DNA of 64,000 nt from Melampsora larici-populina 98AG31 (Eukaryota; Basidiomycota; Pucciniomycetes; Pucciniales; Melampsoraceae), in the NCBI RefSeq assembly GCF_000204055.1, contig NW_006768828.1:196097-260096 (forward strand). Direction: 5' to 3'. The notes beneath the pieces were generated by a model. The model saw only the letters and a list, made by a program, of their open reading frames with translations, was not told where the DNA came from and did not search any database. A program made the translations under genes and the position numbers. Positions 12,048 through 25,268 of this stretch are shown one piece after another. Every line of letters starts with the position of its first letter. The stretch's first letter is position 1.

Positions 12048-14949
12048 TTTAGCTTTCTATATTTGATGATGACAAGGATGTTTTTTTCTGTTGATCTGTT
12101 TTTTTCTTTTTGTTTTTTGCTCTTTTTGAGAAGTGGCATTTGAAGTAAAGTGAAAAAAGCAGGAATAAACATTGGTATGGTTTTCTTTCTTTTGGAATTA
12201 ATTATCTGAAAATAACATAGTGGATATGATGAGACAAGATTAAAACAAAGATTTAATATAAGATAAGTGTGTTGGAATGGTTTTTGAAGTGGACTTTGGA
12301 TGTGTCATTGTAGCATCTGAAGCATCTGAATGTTCATAAACTAATAATTGATTTGGTCTGGAAGACCATCAGTATAAAGTTGGTTATCATTACCATTTCT
12401 GGTTTGAAGTGTTGTTGGTGATCAACAAGATGATAAGATTTGAGTATTGTTTAACATTGTCGCAACCATTTGTTCAAACATCTTGTAAGTTTTTATTCTT
12501 TTTATACTTAGTTTTTGAAGGTGATGCAAAGGAACATAAAGGATTTGATGAACCATATTTTTGAGGATTGTTTTAATTCTCATCATCAGCACTTTGAGCT
12601 TCATCTACTTCTTCAATCCTTTGTTCTTGCCAATGATGTATCACTCTTAATAATTTTTGCCTTTCTCCCTCTCAAATTTCTTGTTGTGTTCTCCATTCTT
12701 TTTCAATTTGTTCTTTCCATGATGTCAATTTATTCCTAACTTTTTGGATGATATATTCTTCTTCTGATTGTACAAATTGATAGTTTTGCTTTTCCTCTTC
12801 CTCTTTTTTTAAGTATTGTATCTTGGCCTTAATTGATCAATAATCTCTGTCAAATTGTGTTGCTGTTTGACTAAGTTTTGAAATATCTTAATTGTATCTT
12901 CTACAATAGTTGATACCACTTCAATTTTTTGAAAGCTTTTGGTTTTGCTCGGTCAAAGATTCTGGTTGACTGGCATCACCCAGGGATGCATCTTGAGCTG
13001 GTGACAATACTATTCAACCAAAATGTGATATAACTAGCCAGCTTGTCAATATTGTTGTTTTGAGAAATTTTAGCCTTATCCATTCAATCTTTGACCAGTG
13101 ATAGCCATAACACAAGTCTATGTAGTCTTCAATTCTTCAAGGTACCTCACATCACAGCTTCTGTAGCTTACCAAGTGGTGGACCAAAGAGGAAGACTGCC
13201 CGGCTAACTGTAACAGTCCAAAGGCTGATCTATTTCCAAATATTAATGACTGGAAAACATTCTGGATTGAAAAGAAAACAAGAAGGGAAATGTACTATGC
13301 TGTTGCAACAGCGACACTGAGTATTCAGGGTTGCTCATCTCTTGTTCTGACTTGCCAGAACTCATCCAGTTTGTCTTTGTGTACGTGTGTAGACATTTGC
13401 CAAACAAAAAAAATACAACTGCAAGACAGATGCAAACACTGTAGGGCCCCTGACTTTGGGGGCATTATCCACACTGCCAACATATTGACCTTGGATTGGG
13501 AAATCCTAGGCTTTCTCGGATCTGAAACCTCGGACAGGAGCTTTCAATGTTTTGATCTGAGGTAATATTTGGCGCATAATGGTACCTTGGACAGAAACCT
13601 CAGATAAGATTTGACCAAGGGTTTGCATCTGACAATACCTCAGATCTCCTGATCCGAGGCATCTATGTTGGTGGTGCCACAGGCACTGTGATTGATTACT
13701 ACATTCATAAGCATCACACTATCCATCCTGAGTTGATAGTTATTTGATTAGTTTCTGTTCCAGGGTATCTTTACTGTGATGAATGCTTTGCATTATATCT
13801 CCATTGCCTGAGGATAGTTCAGTCTATCACAGGTCTAATATCACCCAAATCTGTGGAAATCATGATGATTTCAAATCCATCTCCTTCTGCTTGAAACACA
13901 GGTGTCAAAGGAAGATGAGGGGTTGAAATTATGGGTGCTGATTTGAACTCCTTGATTTAGATTGTGTATACAAGAATATCATGCCTGGATGGATATACAC
14001 ATACAATAGATATGTCTACCATTCTAAAGGTGAATGAATATGTTCTCCAACATTTATGCTATTTGAGGCATCATGATCACAAAACAATCTTTGGGATGTG
14101 GCACAAGGTGTTTTTAGTAGAAACCACTCCTTCCAGCTTGAGATATATGATTGAATTGGAGATATCTTAGATTCAGCTGCATTATAGCAGTTGGTAAGAT
14201 AGGAAGGTAAGGATGATTCATTGGGACATCTTGTAGAATGCTGGGTTCATGGACAGTGATCTTGTCTGGAAACCCCCAAACATTTCACTCTAAGCTGCCA
14301 TTCTATTATTGTAATCCAAGTGAGGGTTTTATGAATCATGTATCAGACTGCAGGAGGCCTGATCTTGACAGGAGACTATTGGGCCTGGCCCCACATTCTG
14401 AAACTAACTCTGGCCATGCAGTAGACTTTGGAGAAGGAAGTTTTGATTGGATTGTTCCCAATGAAGCTAAGGCTCTAGTAGACCTGTGATTGAACAACTA
14501 TCCAGCTCAGGTGTGAAGCCATTTACCTGATACATATCAGGAAAGCTGTTTGTGCTGCACCTTTCATTTGCAAGAAAATTGATTTTACTTGTAACCCCAG
14601 CCTTCCATGGGTATGATTGTGTATATGTCATGATACATGTGACTTTTTCCATGGCTCCAATCCTGTGGGTCCATTCATTTGATAATTCATCAGGTTGGTT
14701 CAGGTTTGTGTGCTACAAGATTGGAACAGGACTTGCCTGGGGTTCAAGTCTCTGGTAGCAGCTTGGAACATATTCTGCATGTTTTTAAGTGTCTGGGGTG
14801 TATCAAAGGTTCTGTTGGTAGGTTTAATCCACCCAAGGTCATTCCAGCGATATTTCCATCTTTCTTCAAATATTTTGAAATTTCTTCTCAAGGGCCAATG
14901 AAGTGTCCAAGATCTTTCTGGCACGTGGGATAAATCAAGTAGTTCTTAA
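12048..14949. other. Gene-poor intergenic region
   Basis: About 2.9 kb without a recognisable gene. Open frames up to about 90 codons occur (for example 13290-13565 and 14238-14489) but have no motifs or splice continuity. Confidence 0.5.
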
Positions 14950-15372
14950 GAGTCCGTTCGGTTGCCTCCGACCTCGCAGGTTGACCCAGCCAAAATCTCA
15001 AGCGTACGCTTCGAGGCAGTTTGAAGTGTACGCTTGAAATTCTGCTGTTCGGTACAGAAGCCGCGGTCGACCTTTGAGGCGTCCACCTCGAGGTCGGCCA
15101 GCCAAATTTGTCGACCTGCCAGGTTTGACGTTTTGGTCGAATCTTGCAGGTTGACCTGGCTAGTGCCATAGACCTGAAACCAGGAGCGCGACATCAGATT
15201 TTGCAAAGGGAGAAAACCCATAAGTTGCGAGGTCAACTACACTTCAAGTCGAGTGTACCGAACGCACCAAACCCTGGTACACGCTTCGTGGCAGACATGG
15301 TCTACCTGCGGATCCGCAGGTAGACGCCTCGCAAGTCTACGCCTGCGAGGTCGAAGGCAGCCGAACGGACTC
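14950..15372. mobile_element. 423-bp Tourist-like element with GTTCGG ends
   Basis: The inverted termini share GAGTCCGTTCGG and, slightly diverged, the next 25 bp (TTGCCTCCGACCTCGCAGG on the left). TAA flanks both ends (14947-14949 and 15373-15375). The interior is GC-rich and full of short motifs of the type AGGTCGAC and AGGTAGACG. It has no coding capacity. The terminal GTTCGG is shared with the element at 10121-11009. Confidence 0.85.
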
Positions 15373-17550
15373 TAACACACTTGTCAGAATTCTTTTGTCA
15401 AGTAGGGGCCCAAGCTTGATGGTTGAGCAAAGCAGTGCCAAAGAATCAAGCTGAGCCACTCAGCATCTGTGATGGGCTTGAAATGCTGCTTGTCGGTAGC
15501 GCACTCATGCACACCCTTCTTACTTTCTGACTCTGGTTTTGCTTCCACACCACTTGTAATTACAAACACCCGGCCAACAAGCTTCGGCCCCTAGCTCGAC
15601 AAAAGAATTCTGACAAACGTGTTTAAGACACTATCCAAAGAACATGACCACATGTGTTCATCCTTGAAACCCTTCGTGAACTAATCTGGATAGCTGTGAT
15701 TCAGCTTTGTCACTTGTGCTAGGAAATTGTGTTTCAATGAGAGTTGTAGGTATCACACACAATCTGACTCTCGATCCTCGATTGATATCAGCGTCCAGAC
15801 TGACTGGCCACAAACGCCCACTGTCCAGCAAAAGGCCGTCCAAGAACTGTGCCCCTTCATATCCCGGTATAATAGTTCCTCAGATGTAAAAACCATCATA
15901 TCAGCCATTTATTGGCGAAGGCACGAAGTTTTGAGCGTACATGCTCATTGGCACATCACATCCTCACGTACTTTGTACCTCTCAGTTTGCAAAAAAAATC
16001 GCGCTTCTCTTGCTGGAGTAAGTCTGACGGACGGTGGGTGTTCCAACGGATCCACGTGCTATATAGGTTACCAGTGCCACAAGGTGAATGCATCAAAAAC
16101 GCACAAGGACCTTCTTGGCAGTCTGTAGTACCCTTGTAATTGTAGATCCCGTTGTTTTCTGTCCAGCGATTTTACGCTGTATGGGAAGATACTTGTCCGC
16201 CCAGTTGCTAGACATGGCTGCAACCCACGTGAGGCGATTACGGTGTACCAAGCAACGACAAGCACTCGCCAAGATCTCATGAGACATGCGCCCAGTCCTC
16301 TTCCGTGACAATGCCCATTGTGCTCCGATGTTTTTCATGGTGAGCGGCGGAGGCAATTAGTTGGTAAGATGCGAATGGATTGATAAGTGCTGATCACCAC
16401 GCGGCAAGTGAGACTGTAAGGTATGAGGACTTGTTTTGGAATTGTACAATCGTATCAAAAGCAGTGCGATGTGATTGAAATACCACAGCTTTCTAACAAG
16501 GAAGAAAGTGAAGGAGAAAGATTCCGATGGAGATTAAGAAGTGGATTTGATTCGATGAGGTATGAGTTCCAGAGGACGGAGATATGTTGTAGTTGAGACT
16601 GGGGGGAATAATTCCTGATGGTTCAGTTTTTCGAAATACGAATTCCCTTCTTTCTCTCCTTCTCCTTCTGTTTCTTTTTCATCTGAAGGAATTCTAAGAC
16701 CTTCTAATCCTTCTCTGTTTCATATCATCAGCAATCAATTTAAGCCGACCGCTTTGAGCCTTTGATCCACCCAACGTGGTTGAGCTCTGTTGAGTTTACT
16801 TGGAAAGGTGATTTTGACGTCTTGACTTTTGACTTTCCCCGGTTTCGCCATTTGACTATCGCTACATGATATTTCTCGATACACCACCATCTCTGAACCT
16901 ATCTCATTGATTGAAAGGTTCCACGGTAACTTCAAGTTAGTTTTCGTCGATCTCAACCTAAAAATGTCGCTGTAATTTGTCCATTGACCAGGTCATCGAC
17001 AATCACTCCATAAGCTTCATTGTGACTACATCCTCATCTCACATCAACTCCTTCCGATAGCTCAAAATCAAATCTACCTGCGCCCAGTCAGCTTCCAAAG
17101 GTACCCTCGCACTTCAAAATGAACTTGTGGCACTGAGATTCCTAATTTAGTACCACCACCGTCTTCGATTGAGATAAATCCATCGGCGAACACCTCACGT
17201 CGCTTTGCATAGCTTCAGTCCACGGCTTTAACCTCAAAGTTTGATTCGAAACCTCTCGAATCAGTTGACATCACTTCCATAAGTACTTCACTCATCAAAA
17301 TTTAATTTGATTAGCATTTTGTCAATTCACTTCGACTCAAATCTACATAAACCTTGTGATTCCATTTTTTGAGTTACGTCTTTCGGAGTTATCAGGTCGT
17401 GTTATATTTTTGATCGACTCAATCTGAAACCTTCAAATACTGTGACAAGAAATAAATATCTCTATTTTGTATACCTGTCCTTCTTTGATCGTTACCGACC
17501 ATATCCTGCCAGTCTTCTCAGGTTATAAGAAGGGTCATTACCAACCAAAT
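15373..17550. other. Intergenic region with unresolved minus-strand frames
   Basis: Two minus-strand frames have protein-like composition: 15658-15843 and about 16093-16338, the latter starting MKNIGAQWALSRKRTGRMSH. They could be exons of a decayed gene, but no domain is recognised and no consistent splice chain was found. The last 600 bp contain the leader of the transcription-factor gene. Confidence 0.35.
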
Positions 17551-20500
17551 ATGTCAAATTATCCCTCGCAAAATTTTCTACACCAACATCAATACACATC
17601 GCAGCAGCAGCAGCAGCAGCAACAACAACAGCAACAGCATCATCATCAACAACAACAGCAGCAGCAGCAGCAGCAGCAACAGCAACATCTTTCAAACTAT
17701 CCATATCAATCTACTTCTAACCTGTCTACACTCTCTCAGCCATCTTCGCTATCAACAACCGTCTCACATTACGCCCTCACTGACGCAAACCCGCTTCGCA
17801 CATGGCCTGCAGTACCTCCAACGTCTACTCATCCCACTTTCTCTAATAATATACATCAGCCGGACGACAGCTCGGATGGTGGAGGTCAATTCAGTGAAGA
17901 CGGGGACTCGGTCGGCCCTCTTGGACCATCCGGTGTTCAGAACCGCAACAATCTTAACCCTACATCTAACTTCTTCACCCCCATCTCCACACTACCCAAA
18001 AAGAAAAAAGACGCCAAAGAAGTTAAACGTAGAAGTAGCAAAGCTTGTATGTCTTTTATCATCAGTCTTACAAAATTAATGTAACGTGATTCTTATGTCA
18101 AATTGGTTTGTTCCCAAAACAAGGTGATAACTGCCGAAAATCGAAGTGCAAATGCACACGCGCACCCGATCAAAACGGAGTTATTCCTACATCTGGTCCT
18201 TGTCAAAATTGCCTTACCACTGGTGCCGAGTGCACTTTCAATGGGGCCTCGCGGAAAAGGTGAGTGTGTAAGCAAAATACCATATAATTGAAACCTTCTG
18301 ACTTTGGTAGCACAGAGGTCCTCCCAAAGGTTATATCGAAGCCATCGAGTCAAGGCTTCATCGAATGGAAGCTTTGCTAGGAGGTCTGCTTCAAAATGAT
18401 GACCCGCGAGCTCAAGCATTACTCTCTGAACTGATCGGTGATAATGAAGTGAGAAACTTGCTCAAAAAAGATCTACAAGCTGCCGCTGAACAAGGTTTCA
18501 ATGGCAAGATCCGCAAGTCTTGGAAGTTGCCTGAGTTTCCGTCTATCAGCCCTCAGACAGACTCATCCAAAACTGATCTCAACCTCACCGAGCCTCAGAA
18601 GTTACTCTGGGGCGTTAGTCATTTTGATCAGTCCGGTCGCCCCTCATCTCGCTCGGCTCAATCTCGGCCCAAGACACCGGCTGGCACTCATGCTAGTGGT
18701 GACAATCCATCCCCAGACTCTGGCCTTGACTCCGACCTCGATGACCGCGCTAGCCTGGAATCATCTCACCCGAATGACAATGAAGCTGGTCAACACCGGC
18801 GCCGGCGCCGTCGCCTTGATTCGAATGCCGACACCAATCCTTCTAAGCACAGCTCAAGCATCGTCCCAGCTGGTAAGTCTCATCGATAACAGTTTTCATA
18901 GCCAACAGAACTAACTCATTTTGATCTTTCAATCTTCCGAAACATGCAGAAGGTAATCGAGCTCCACCTAGGATATCTCTCAAGGATCTTGCAGATGTAG
19001 CAGGACAGATTAGTGCCGACGAAAATCTGGACCTCAGATATCATGGGAGATCATCAGGATTACATCTATTGTCTAAATCACAACGCTACAAGGACTTCTT
19101 TTGGTACTTCCCTCAACCTGGGCTATGGCCAGTCGCATTGAACCGAAAACCGAAAACCGAATTAGACCTCTTGAATATGATCGAACCATTAGAAGCCTTA
19201 CCTTCACGAGAGATGATGAACCATCTTCTTGATCTTTATTGGTCATTTGTACATCCTATCCTACCTGTACTTCACAAATCTGAATTCATGTCGCAATTTG
19301 AGGAAGTCTTCAATAAACTAGACGCCAGAGAGAAAGCCAATCCTGGGTTGGATCGTAACCTGAATTGGGTTACATGTCTTCAAGAAATTGCAAACAATCC
19401 CACTTGTACAACTGATCAAGAGCAACCGTCTCATACCAACACTCGATCGTCTGGTCACACACAAATCTCAACCCTACTTTTACTTGTCATCTTCTCGGTG
19501 GCTTCTAGATATTCTGATTTAGCATCTGGGCCTCCTGAAGAACATGAGTATTGGAACTCGGGTGATCATTATCTTGAAAAGGCCAAAAAGATCCTTAATT
19601 ACCACTATGCTTGCAGTAAATTGACAAACTGTCAAGCCCTTATCTTGTTAGCTTACCGAGAGATTGGGATTGGTGCCATGGCAGATAGCTGGCTGTGAGT
19701 AATGTCATTTTCATTTTGCCCTCAATGTCCTAAACCGGGGGCTCATCTAGCCTCAAATTTTCATCCATCACCAGATATACGGGGATGGCAATTCGGATGG
19801 CACAAGATATGGGATTATATCGAGAGATCGAGAAATGGCATGTACCGCTTAATCAATTCACATCAGAGGAAAAACAAACTAGGAAACGAGTTTGGTGGGC
19901 CTGTGTGATTTTGGATAAGTATGTCAGTACTTACATAGGTCGACCGATGATGATATTCGAACGTGACTACGATACAGAGTTTGCATCACAAGATGAGCCA
20001 GATGAGCATGAAGCTTGGGCAGGGTTAAGACCAAATGGGTCAAAGATCATGTTGAATCGAGAGCCAAAAATTAGCGATGGTCAAATTTTAACTGCTGATG
20101 AAAGTGTCACTGACGGCAATCGAAAGTCTGGACCTCAAGACGCAATAAATCGAACTGAGATAGAAAGTCAAACAAGGATCACTTCCTCAATCAATACGCA
20201 GCAGCCTAAAGCCGACATCCAGGGAAACAAGTCAGGGGGAAATCCTGGAGAACTCAAATCACATGCCATCTCATGCTTCAATCGATCAGCGTCACTATCA
20301 GTCCTTATCAGTCGGATAGCTGCAAATATATATGCAATTCGAACTCGAGTCACCGGTCAATCAAGTGAAACCCTCTTAGCACTCTTAGATCAAAATCTGG
20401 CACATTGGTACCTCGACTTACCTGAACATTTACATTACAATCCGATTCATAAATCTAATCATCAGACACCCACCCCACATCTCTTAACATTACATGCTCA

Positions 20501-21919
20501 GTTCTATACGGCTCTGATCCTTTTACATCGACCTTTCATTTCGAAAGCCGAGGAAAATGGAGATAACGAGGGTTCTTATCCGTCTCACAGTATCTGCACA
20601 ACTGCGGCCAATGCTATATCCAATATCGCAAGGATTTATGATCAATTATACGGATTGCGACAAGTTCCAGCTTTTATGGTCTATTACGTCTTCACGGCCG
20701 CAATTATACATGTCAGTGAATCCTTTTGGAAGTTTATTTTTGGAAAATGGCTGAGATGAGTTACAAAAGTTGATATATTTGAACCTCTCTTGAAAATGTT
20801 TATTTGATAGGTCCACAATTCGACATCTGAACGTGCTACCAAAATCACCTCCAAAAGGAATTTCTTGAGGTGTATGAATAGTTTAAAAGGGATGGCAGTC
20901 AGTTTTATCTCTTCTTTTGCTTTGTGTGATCTGTGCCCTGAATTCGTCTTTCCTGCGATGGAACTAGTCTACTTGGTCAGGAGCAGTACGAGCGTACGAA
21001 TTATTACTCGGCATGGTAGATCTACAAGATGTTGTTGAGGAAGAAGAAGAAGAAGAAGAAGACTTGCCAAAGCGAGAAGACCGAGGTTTGAAACGACCCG
21101 CTTCTTCATCGGAACCAAAGGAAGGCATCTTGGATCCAAGCGTAGGAGTTCAACAGCCGCCATCAATGCGAATGATCAGGAGCTCAGGTCGAGTGATTTC
21201 GGGCCATATTCCGCCACCGCTATCACTCCAATCTGGCTCACGGGTTGCTAGTAGCTCTGGAATGGCTCAACTGACTCCTTCAAGTGGTCAATTTCATCAA
21301 CCAGGTGCGGTTATGAGAACAGGCCCGCCAGCCTCTAGTGAATTAGCAGTAGTTCATTCACCCGCACAAAGTAATATAGCACCACCACCCCCGCCGACTG
21401 CTGACATGGCGAATCCTCATCATCACCTATCATCTCGGGGAGCATGGGATGAAAACTTTGATCCAATCAATTCCCATCAAGGAAACCAACCACCACCACA
21501 AGGACTAATGGGCCTTGATCACCAAAACTCTTCATCTTCTTCCTCATACGACATCTTTGGCTTGGTGGGGGGTACGAGTGGAACTGGATCGATGTCAAAC
21601 AAAGAAGGTTTGAATGACTTGTTGTCTAGTTACTTTGGTTCAAATCCTCCTACAAAGAACCCTGGAAGTGGTGAAGATGGGGCTGGGTTATACGGTGCTG
21701 ATAATACCACATATGGAACCGCGGGTCCAGAGACGTTTTTCGGTATGAATTATTTTGACTCTTTGGCATGCTCTTCTTCAAGACGGGCATGGAAATCAAT
21801 TGATTTTTTTTGTCTTTTGAACAGGTTTACCATCTATTGGAAATAATGAACCAAGCACTGGAACAGAGACAGCTCCTGGAGAATGGGAACAATACTTAGG
21901 ACATCCTCCTAGAATGTGA
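17551..21919 (+). CDS. Zn2Cys6 transcription factor with fungal-specific domain
   Basis: Nuclear DNA-binding regulator. Eight exons join in frame: 17551-18046, 18124-18259, 18316-18872, 18950-19694, 19775-20711, 20811-20897, 20968-21742 and 21825-21919, giving 1275 residues. A Gln/His tract lies near the N-terminus. The zinc cluster is C166-x2-C169-x6-C176-x15-C192-x2-C195-x6-C202. It is followed by RGPPKGYIEAIESRLHRMEA, a linker and coiled-coil-like dimerisation segment. The middle region contains LRYHGRSSGLHLL and WLYTGMAIRMAQDMGLYRE, characteristic of the fungal-specific transcription factor domain (PF04082). The C-terminus has an acidic run and Pro/Ser/Asn-rich sequence, likely for activation. 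The 17551 ATG is the first in frame. Overall order recalls regulators such as XlnR or CtfB types, but target genes cannot be told from sequence. Confidence 0.93.
17602..17688 (+). repeat. CAG/CAA/CAT tract coding Gln and His
   Basis: A trinucleotide-type tract inside the first exon of the transcription factor encodes a long Gln run interrupted by His. Mixed CAG and CAA codons suggest it is not a freshly expanded pure repeat. Length variation between isolates is likely. Confidence 0.9.
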
Positions 21920-22900
21920 GGATTATGAATGTAAATTAAAAAAGAGTGAAAAGAAATCAGGATATGCATCTCATTTTTTTTGTAGATCTCAGGTTTAAGA
22001 GAGATTGTGTCTATATTGTTGTTTTTGGTTATGCATTTTTAAGTAGCTTGAAGAAAAGTTGTGGTGATGGATTGTTTTGATTTAAGCTGAACGGAACAGA
22101 TCTGATGGTATACCACGAAGTCGACCAGAGACTGCCTCTTCTAGTGTCATGAAACCAATCATGTTGAGTTTGTTTTGAGAAACGGGGTTTACTCCAAGTC
22201 CAGCCCAAACTCTTGCAGCATCACGATTTACCAATGCTTCGAGACTTAAACATCCTTGAATCACATGAGGGGATCCGGGTTTTCAGCTTCACAAACCCCT
22301 TCACGCTGACAATCAGGCGAGCTTTGCCTTGTTGCGTAGAAGAATGGATAGCGAGCATTGATGTTATTTTCCAAAGGACTGCTACACACACCTATAACCA
22401 GACAAGCTGGGAATTCATTGATATGGTTTGAATCTGTATAAGTGCTCTGTGTTCATGTAGTTGAGACTCTTCACCTCATTCCTTTTCATCAAACTCCCTA
22501 ATATACTTGCAGCCCAAACTAAACCCATTCTGAGTTGTCCTATGAACCTTTCTTCAAAGAGCATGTATCACTGAATTTAGAAAAAATGAATAATATATCA
22601 CAAGTTGTAAAACCAAGAGATTTAATTCCTCTATCACTCATACCTTCAATTTGAGGAGCAACACAATTCCCATTCACTTGATACCAGGTTCAAAAGAAGT
22701 CTTGTTGCTGTATGAAGACCTTTTTAATACTGTGCATCAGATGTTGACAATGGCTACAGGATTCTAACAATTCATCTAACAATTCAACTTGTGTATAAGC
22801 TTTGATTGAGCTGGAAGAGACGCCTGGTGAATTGACCTTGGTGATTCGAGCATAGCTGTACTATTGGGTCCAAATTTTCAAAAGTACCGAAACCGGTACC
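21920..22900. other. Intergenic region containing a gene-tail fragment
   Basis: Apart from the minus-strand fragment at 22082-22264 no gene was found between the transcription factor and the second tRNA-Ser. Confidence 0.5.
22082..22264 (-). pseudogene. Possible C-terminal fragment of an unknown protein
   Basis: A 60-codon minus-strand frame including ALVNRDAARVWAGLGVNPVS and ending GRLRGIPSDLFRSA reads like the tail of a folded protein. It lacks an ATG at its start (it opens at a GTG with a stop 12 codons further up), and no upstream exon was identified. The family is not recognised. It may be a remnant left by rearrangement. Confidence 0.3.
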
Positions 22901-23000
22901 GACAGGATGGCCGAGTGGTTAAGGCGGTAGTTTCGAATTCGCTCGACGATCGATCAGCTACTTCACTTTGTGAGCGTGAGTTCAAATCTCACTTCTGTCG
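22901..23000 (+). tRNA. tRNA-Ser(CGA) with 18-nt intron
   Basis: Same cloverleaf as the gene at 5971-6084: acceptor GACAGGA/TTCTGTC, discriminator G, anticodon CGA at 22934-22936, stem GTAGT/GCTAC, long variable arm and T-arm GTGAG/CTCAC. The intron is 22938-22955, one base after the anticodon. The mature sequence differs from the other copy by a single C/T in the variable arm. Confidence 0.95.
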
Positions 23001-23011
23001 AGCATGCCCAA

Positions 23012-23017
23012 TTTTTT
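23012..23017 (+). terminator. Pol III terminator of tRNA-Ser
   Basis: A run of six T residues starts 12 nt after the tRNA 3' end. Confidence 0.8.
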
Positions 23018-23335
23018 GCGCTACCCGAGGAATTACCTTTTGCTGGCAGCACGGAAGCGGATCGCGTTCGTTTGTTCAGCAAAAGGATGTGATTTTTTTG
23101 TTTAATGATACATTCTATTCCAGCTGGTAATATATAAGTGTCATTTGAAGTAAGAAAAAGGTGATAAGACTAAATACATTCTACAATCTATATATAATTT
23201 GATATGATAACACACAAATCTATTCCGTCCACAACATCAGCGCTTGAGCAAAAAACAAAGAAGGAATAAAAAGGTTGTAAGTACAGCGCAGATGAAGTAT
23301 TGATATATAAGTAGAGGTAATTAAAACAACAAGCA

Positions 23336-24941
23336 TCAAGCATTAGGAAGATCAACATTCATAATTTCATCAGACAGAAGTTGATTATTTGAACCTTCTT
23401 CAGGTTTTGTAACAAAGAGTCCCATCACAGCACTACGGATTTGTCTTTCCCAAACCGTTTCTAATTCGAATCCTCCTACAAATGCTAATCTATCATCACT
23501 CAAAACCGTTCCAATCGATTCTTCATCTACATAACCTGGTCTATAGGCATCTTGAAAGGTTTGTAATTCAAACATATTCGAATAATCATCCCATCGGTTT
23601 AATTCTCCTTCTATATCTGGTTTTTGATCTTCATCTAGTTGTGAAGTTGATGGATCTAGTAGACCGGTGAGGGATGGCATAGTTAATGTAGATTTTGTTG
23701 CAAGATCTGATGCTAGAGCTCGAGCAGCTGATTTCTTTTGGGCTAAAGCACGTTGTCGCGCCACCAACTTATCCGCGCTTACATCCGAATCGGCCTAAAA
23801 GGTAATAACCAAGTTCATTAATTCAAACATCAAAATAAGACATTTAATCAAAAAGATTAGACAGGAGTAATGAAAAAATAGTCTTACCAAGTTACGTATC
23901 GTTTCATTTTTCAATTCGCGTTCTTCTCTTTGAGCTTCTCCTTCTAATCTAATCAACTCAGCTTTTCTTTCCTCGCGTTCTCTTTTAATAGCTTCTTCTT
24001 GTCGTTTGTTTAATTCGACTTGTCTTGCTTCATGTACTGCATTCTGAGCAATCAGATCTTCATTTTCGATTTGATATTTTTTAATCTTAGCTTCTGTTTC
24101 TGCTACATCTACTCCATTAATCAAATTAAAAGCTATAGATAGAAATATACCAAATCAAACAATCATGTTAAAATAATCAGTTCAAACAAAGTTTAAATTA
24201 TATATTCCAAAAGAAAAACTCAACTGATATCTTCAACTTCTTCTAAATAATTATTATAATGATCTAAACTTTCGAAATCTTCTCGACGTTTATTAAACAA
24301 TTTATGAATTCGTTTTCGTATAATCACTTCTTTTTCTACTTTTAAATTTTCAAAAGTTTGAGGTGAGAAATTACTTTTTCTTAAAATCAAACCACAAGTT
24401 GGACATGGTTCTGGTCCTAATGAAAAAATTCGATCAATACATGATTCACACCTATAATAGTTTCCCGTCCCCCCCGCAAAAAAAACATTTTAATTTTAGT
24501 AAAACTTGATTCTCTTTTCTCTCATTGGCTTTAAATTGAGAGGATATTTTTTTGCTGGCGTATACTTACATTTTATGATAACATTTCGAAACCAAGAGAC
24601 GTAGATCAGGATTAAGATATCTATCTGATTTACAGATAGGACAAACATCTGCTTCAGACTGAATAGAATAAATCCAAACCTCAGTTTCATATATAATCAT
24701 TTAATCCATGACAATGAGTGGGTGAGAGACTTACAAAGAACTCGACAGTTCTACCAGACTGATCACGTCTCAAATTACTGGGTCCAACCACAGCTTTGTT
24801 TGGAATGGTACCCATGAGTGTATTAGGATCCAGAGTATTGGATGAAGTTCCATGATTTCGATTATCATTGAAGCGAGATGAGTTAGCTGGTGTATTGGGT
24901 TTCTTATTGAATTTAGACGTTGCTGGTTTTCTTGATGCCAT
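23336..24941 (-). CDS. TFB3: TFIIH/CAK assembly subunit Tfb3 (MAT1)
   Basis: Component of the CDK-activating kinase module of TFIIH, which phosphorylates the Pol II C-terminal domain and works in transcription initiation and nucleotide excision repair. Five minus-strand exons join in frame: 24735-24941, 24570-24658, 24225-24451, 23888-24132 and 23336-23794, giving 408 residues. The RING finger is C75-x2-C78 ... C95-x-H97-x2-C100-x2-C103 ... C115-x2-C118, the C3HC4 pattern typical of MAT1. It is followed by RKSNFSPQTFENLKVEKEV and a long charged coiled coil rich in Glu/Arg/Lys (residues about 180-260). A less conserved C-terminal part ends in DEIMNVDLPNA. The start ATG lies 327 bp from the divergent MTAP gene. 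No damage was seen. Confidence 0.95.
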
Positions 24942-25268
24942 TTATTTTGAGCTTGATGGAATCTTGTTGTTGTTGTTGTTCTTGTGCTATCATGACTCCA
25001 TCCGAACAAATTAAGATTTGACTCGATCAGATTCATCAATGTGACATACACTTTGATTAATGTCATATACAAATGTCACTGGAGTGAAATGAGAGGACAC
25101 ATGCCTGACACTACCTCGATCTCTCAGTGACAGCCTGTCTTTTGCCATTTCACACTTCCTTGGGATCTCGCAGCTGTCTCCGGCTGCGTTTGTCACACAC
25201 ATGTCATCTTGGAACTCCGCTTTTCTTTTCGGACAACAAAAAATTCAAGGTTGCATCAAGGTTTCCAA
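24942..25268. promoter_or_regulatory. Shared divergent promoter of Tfb3 and MTAP
   Basis: Only 327 bp separate the two start codons, so both promoters must lie here. No TATA box was assigned. A short trinucleotide run (TTG repeats on the plus strand at about 24966-24979) lies close to the Tfb3 start. Confidence 0.6.

Noticed and set aside
17492..17704. Minus-strand Ala/Val-rich frame
   Set aside because: Mirror of the CAG/CAA/CAT tract in the transcription-factor exon.
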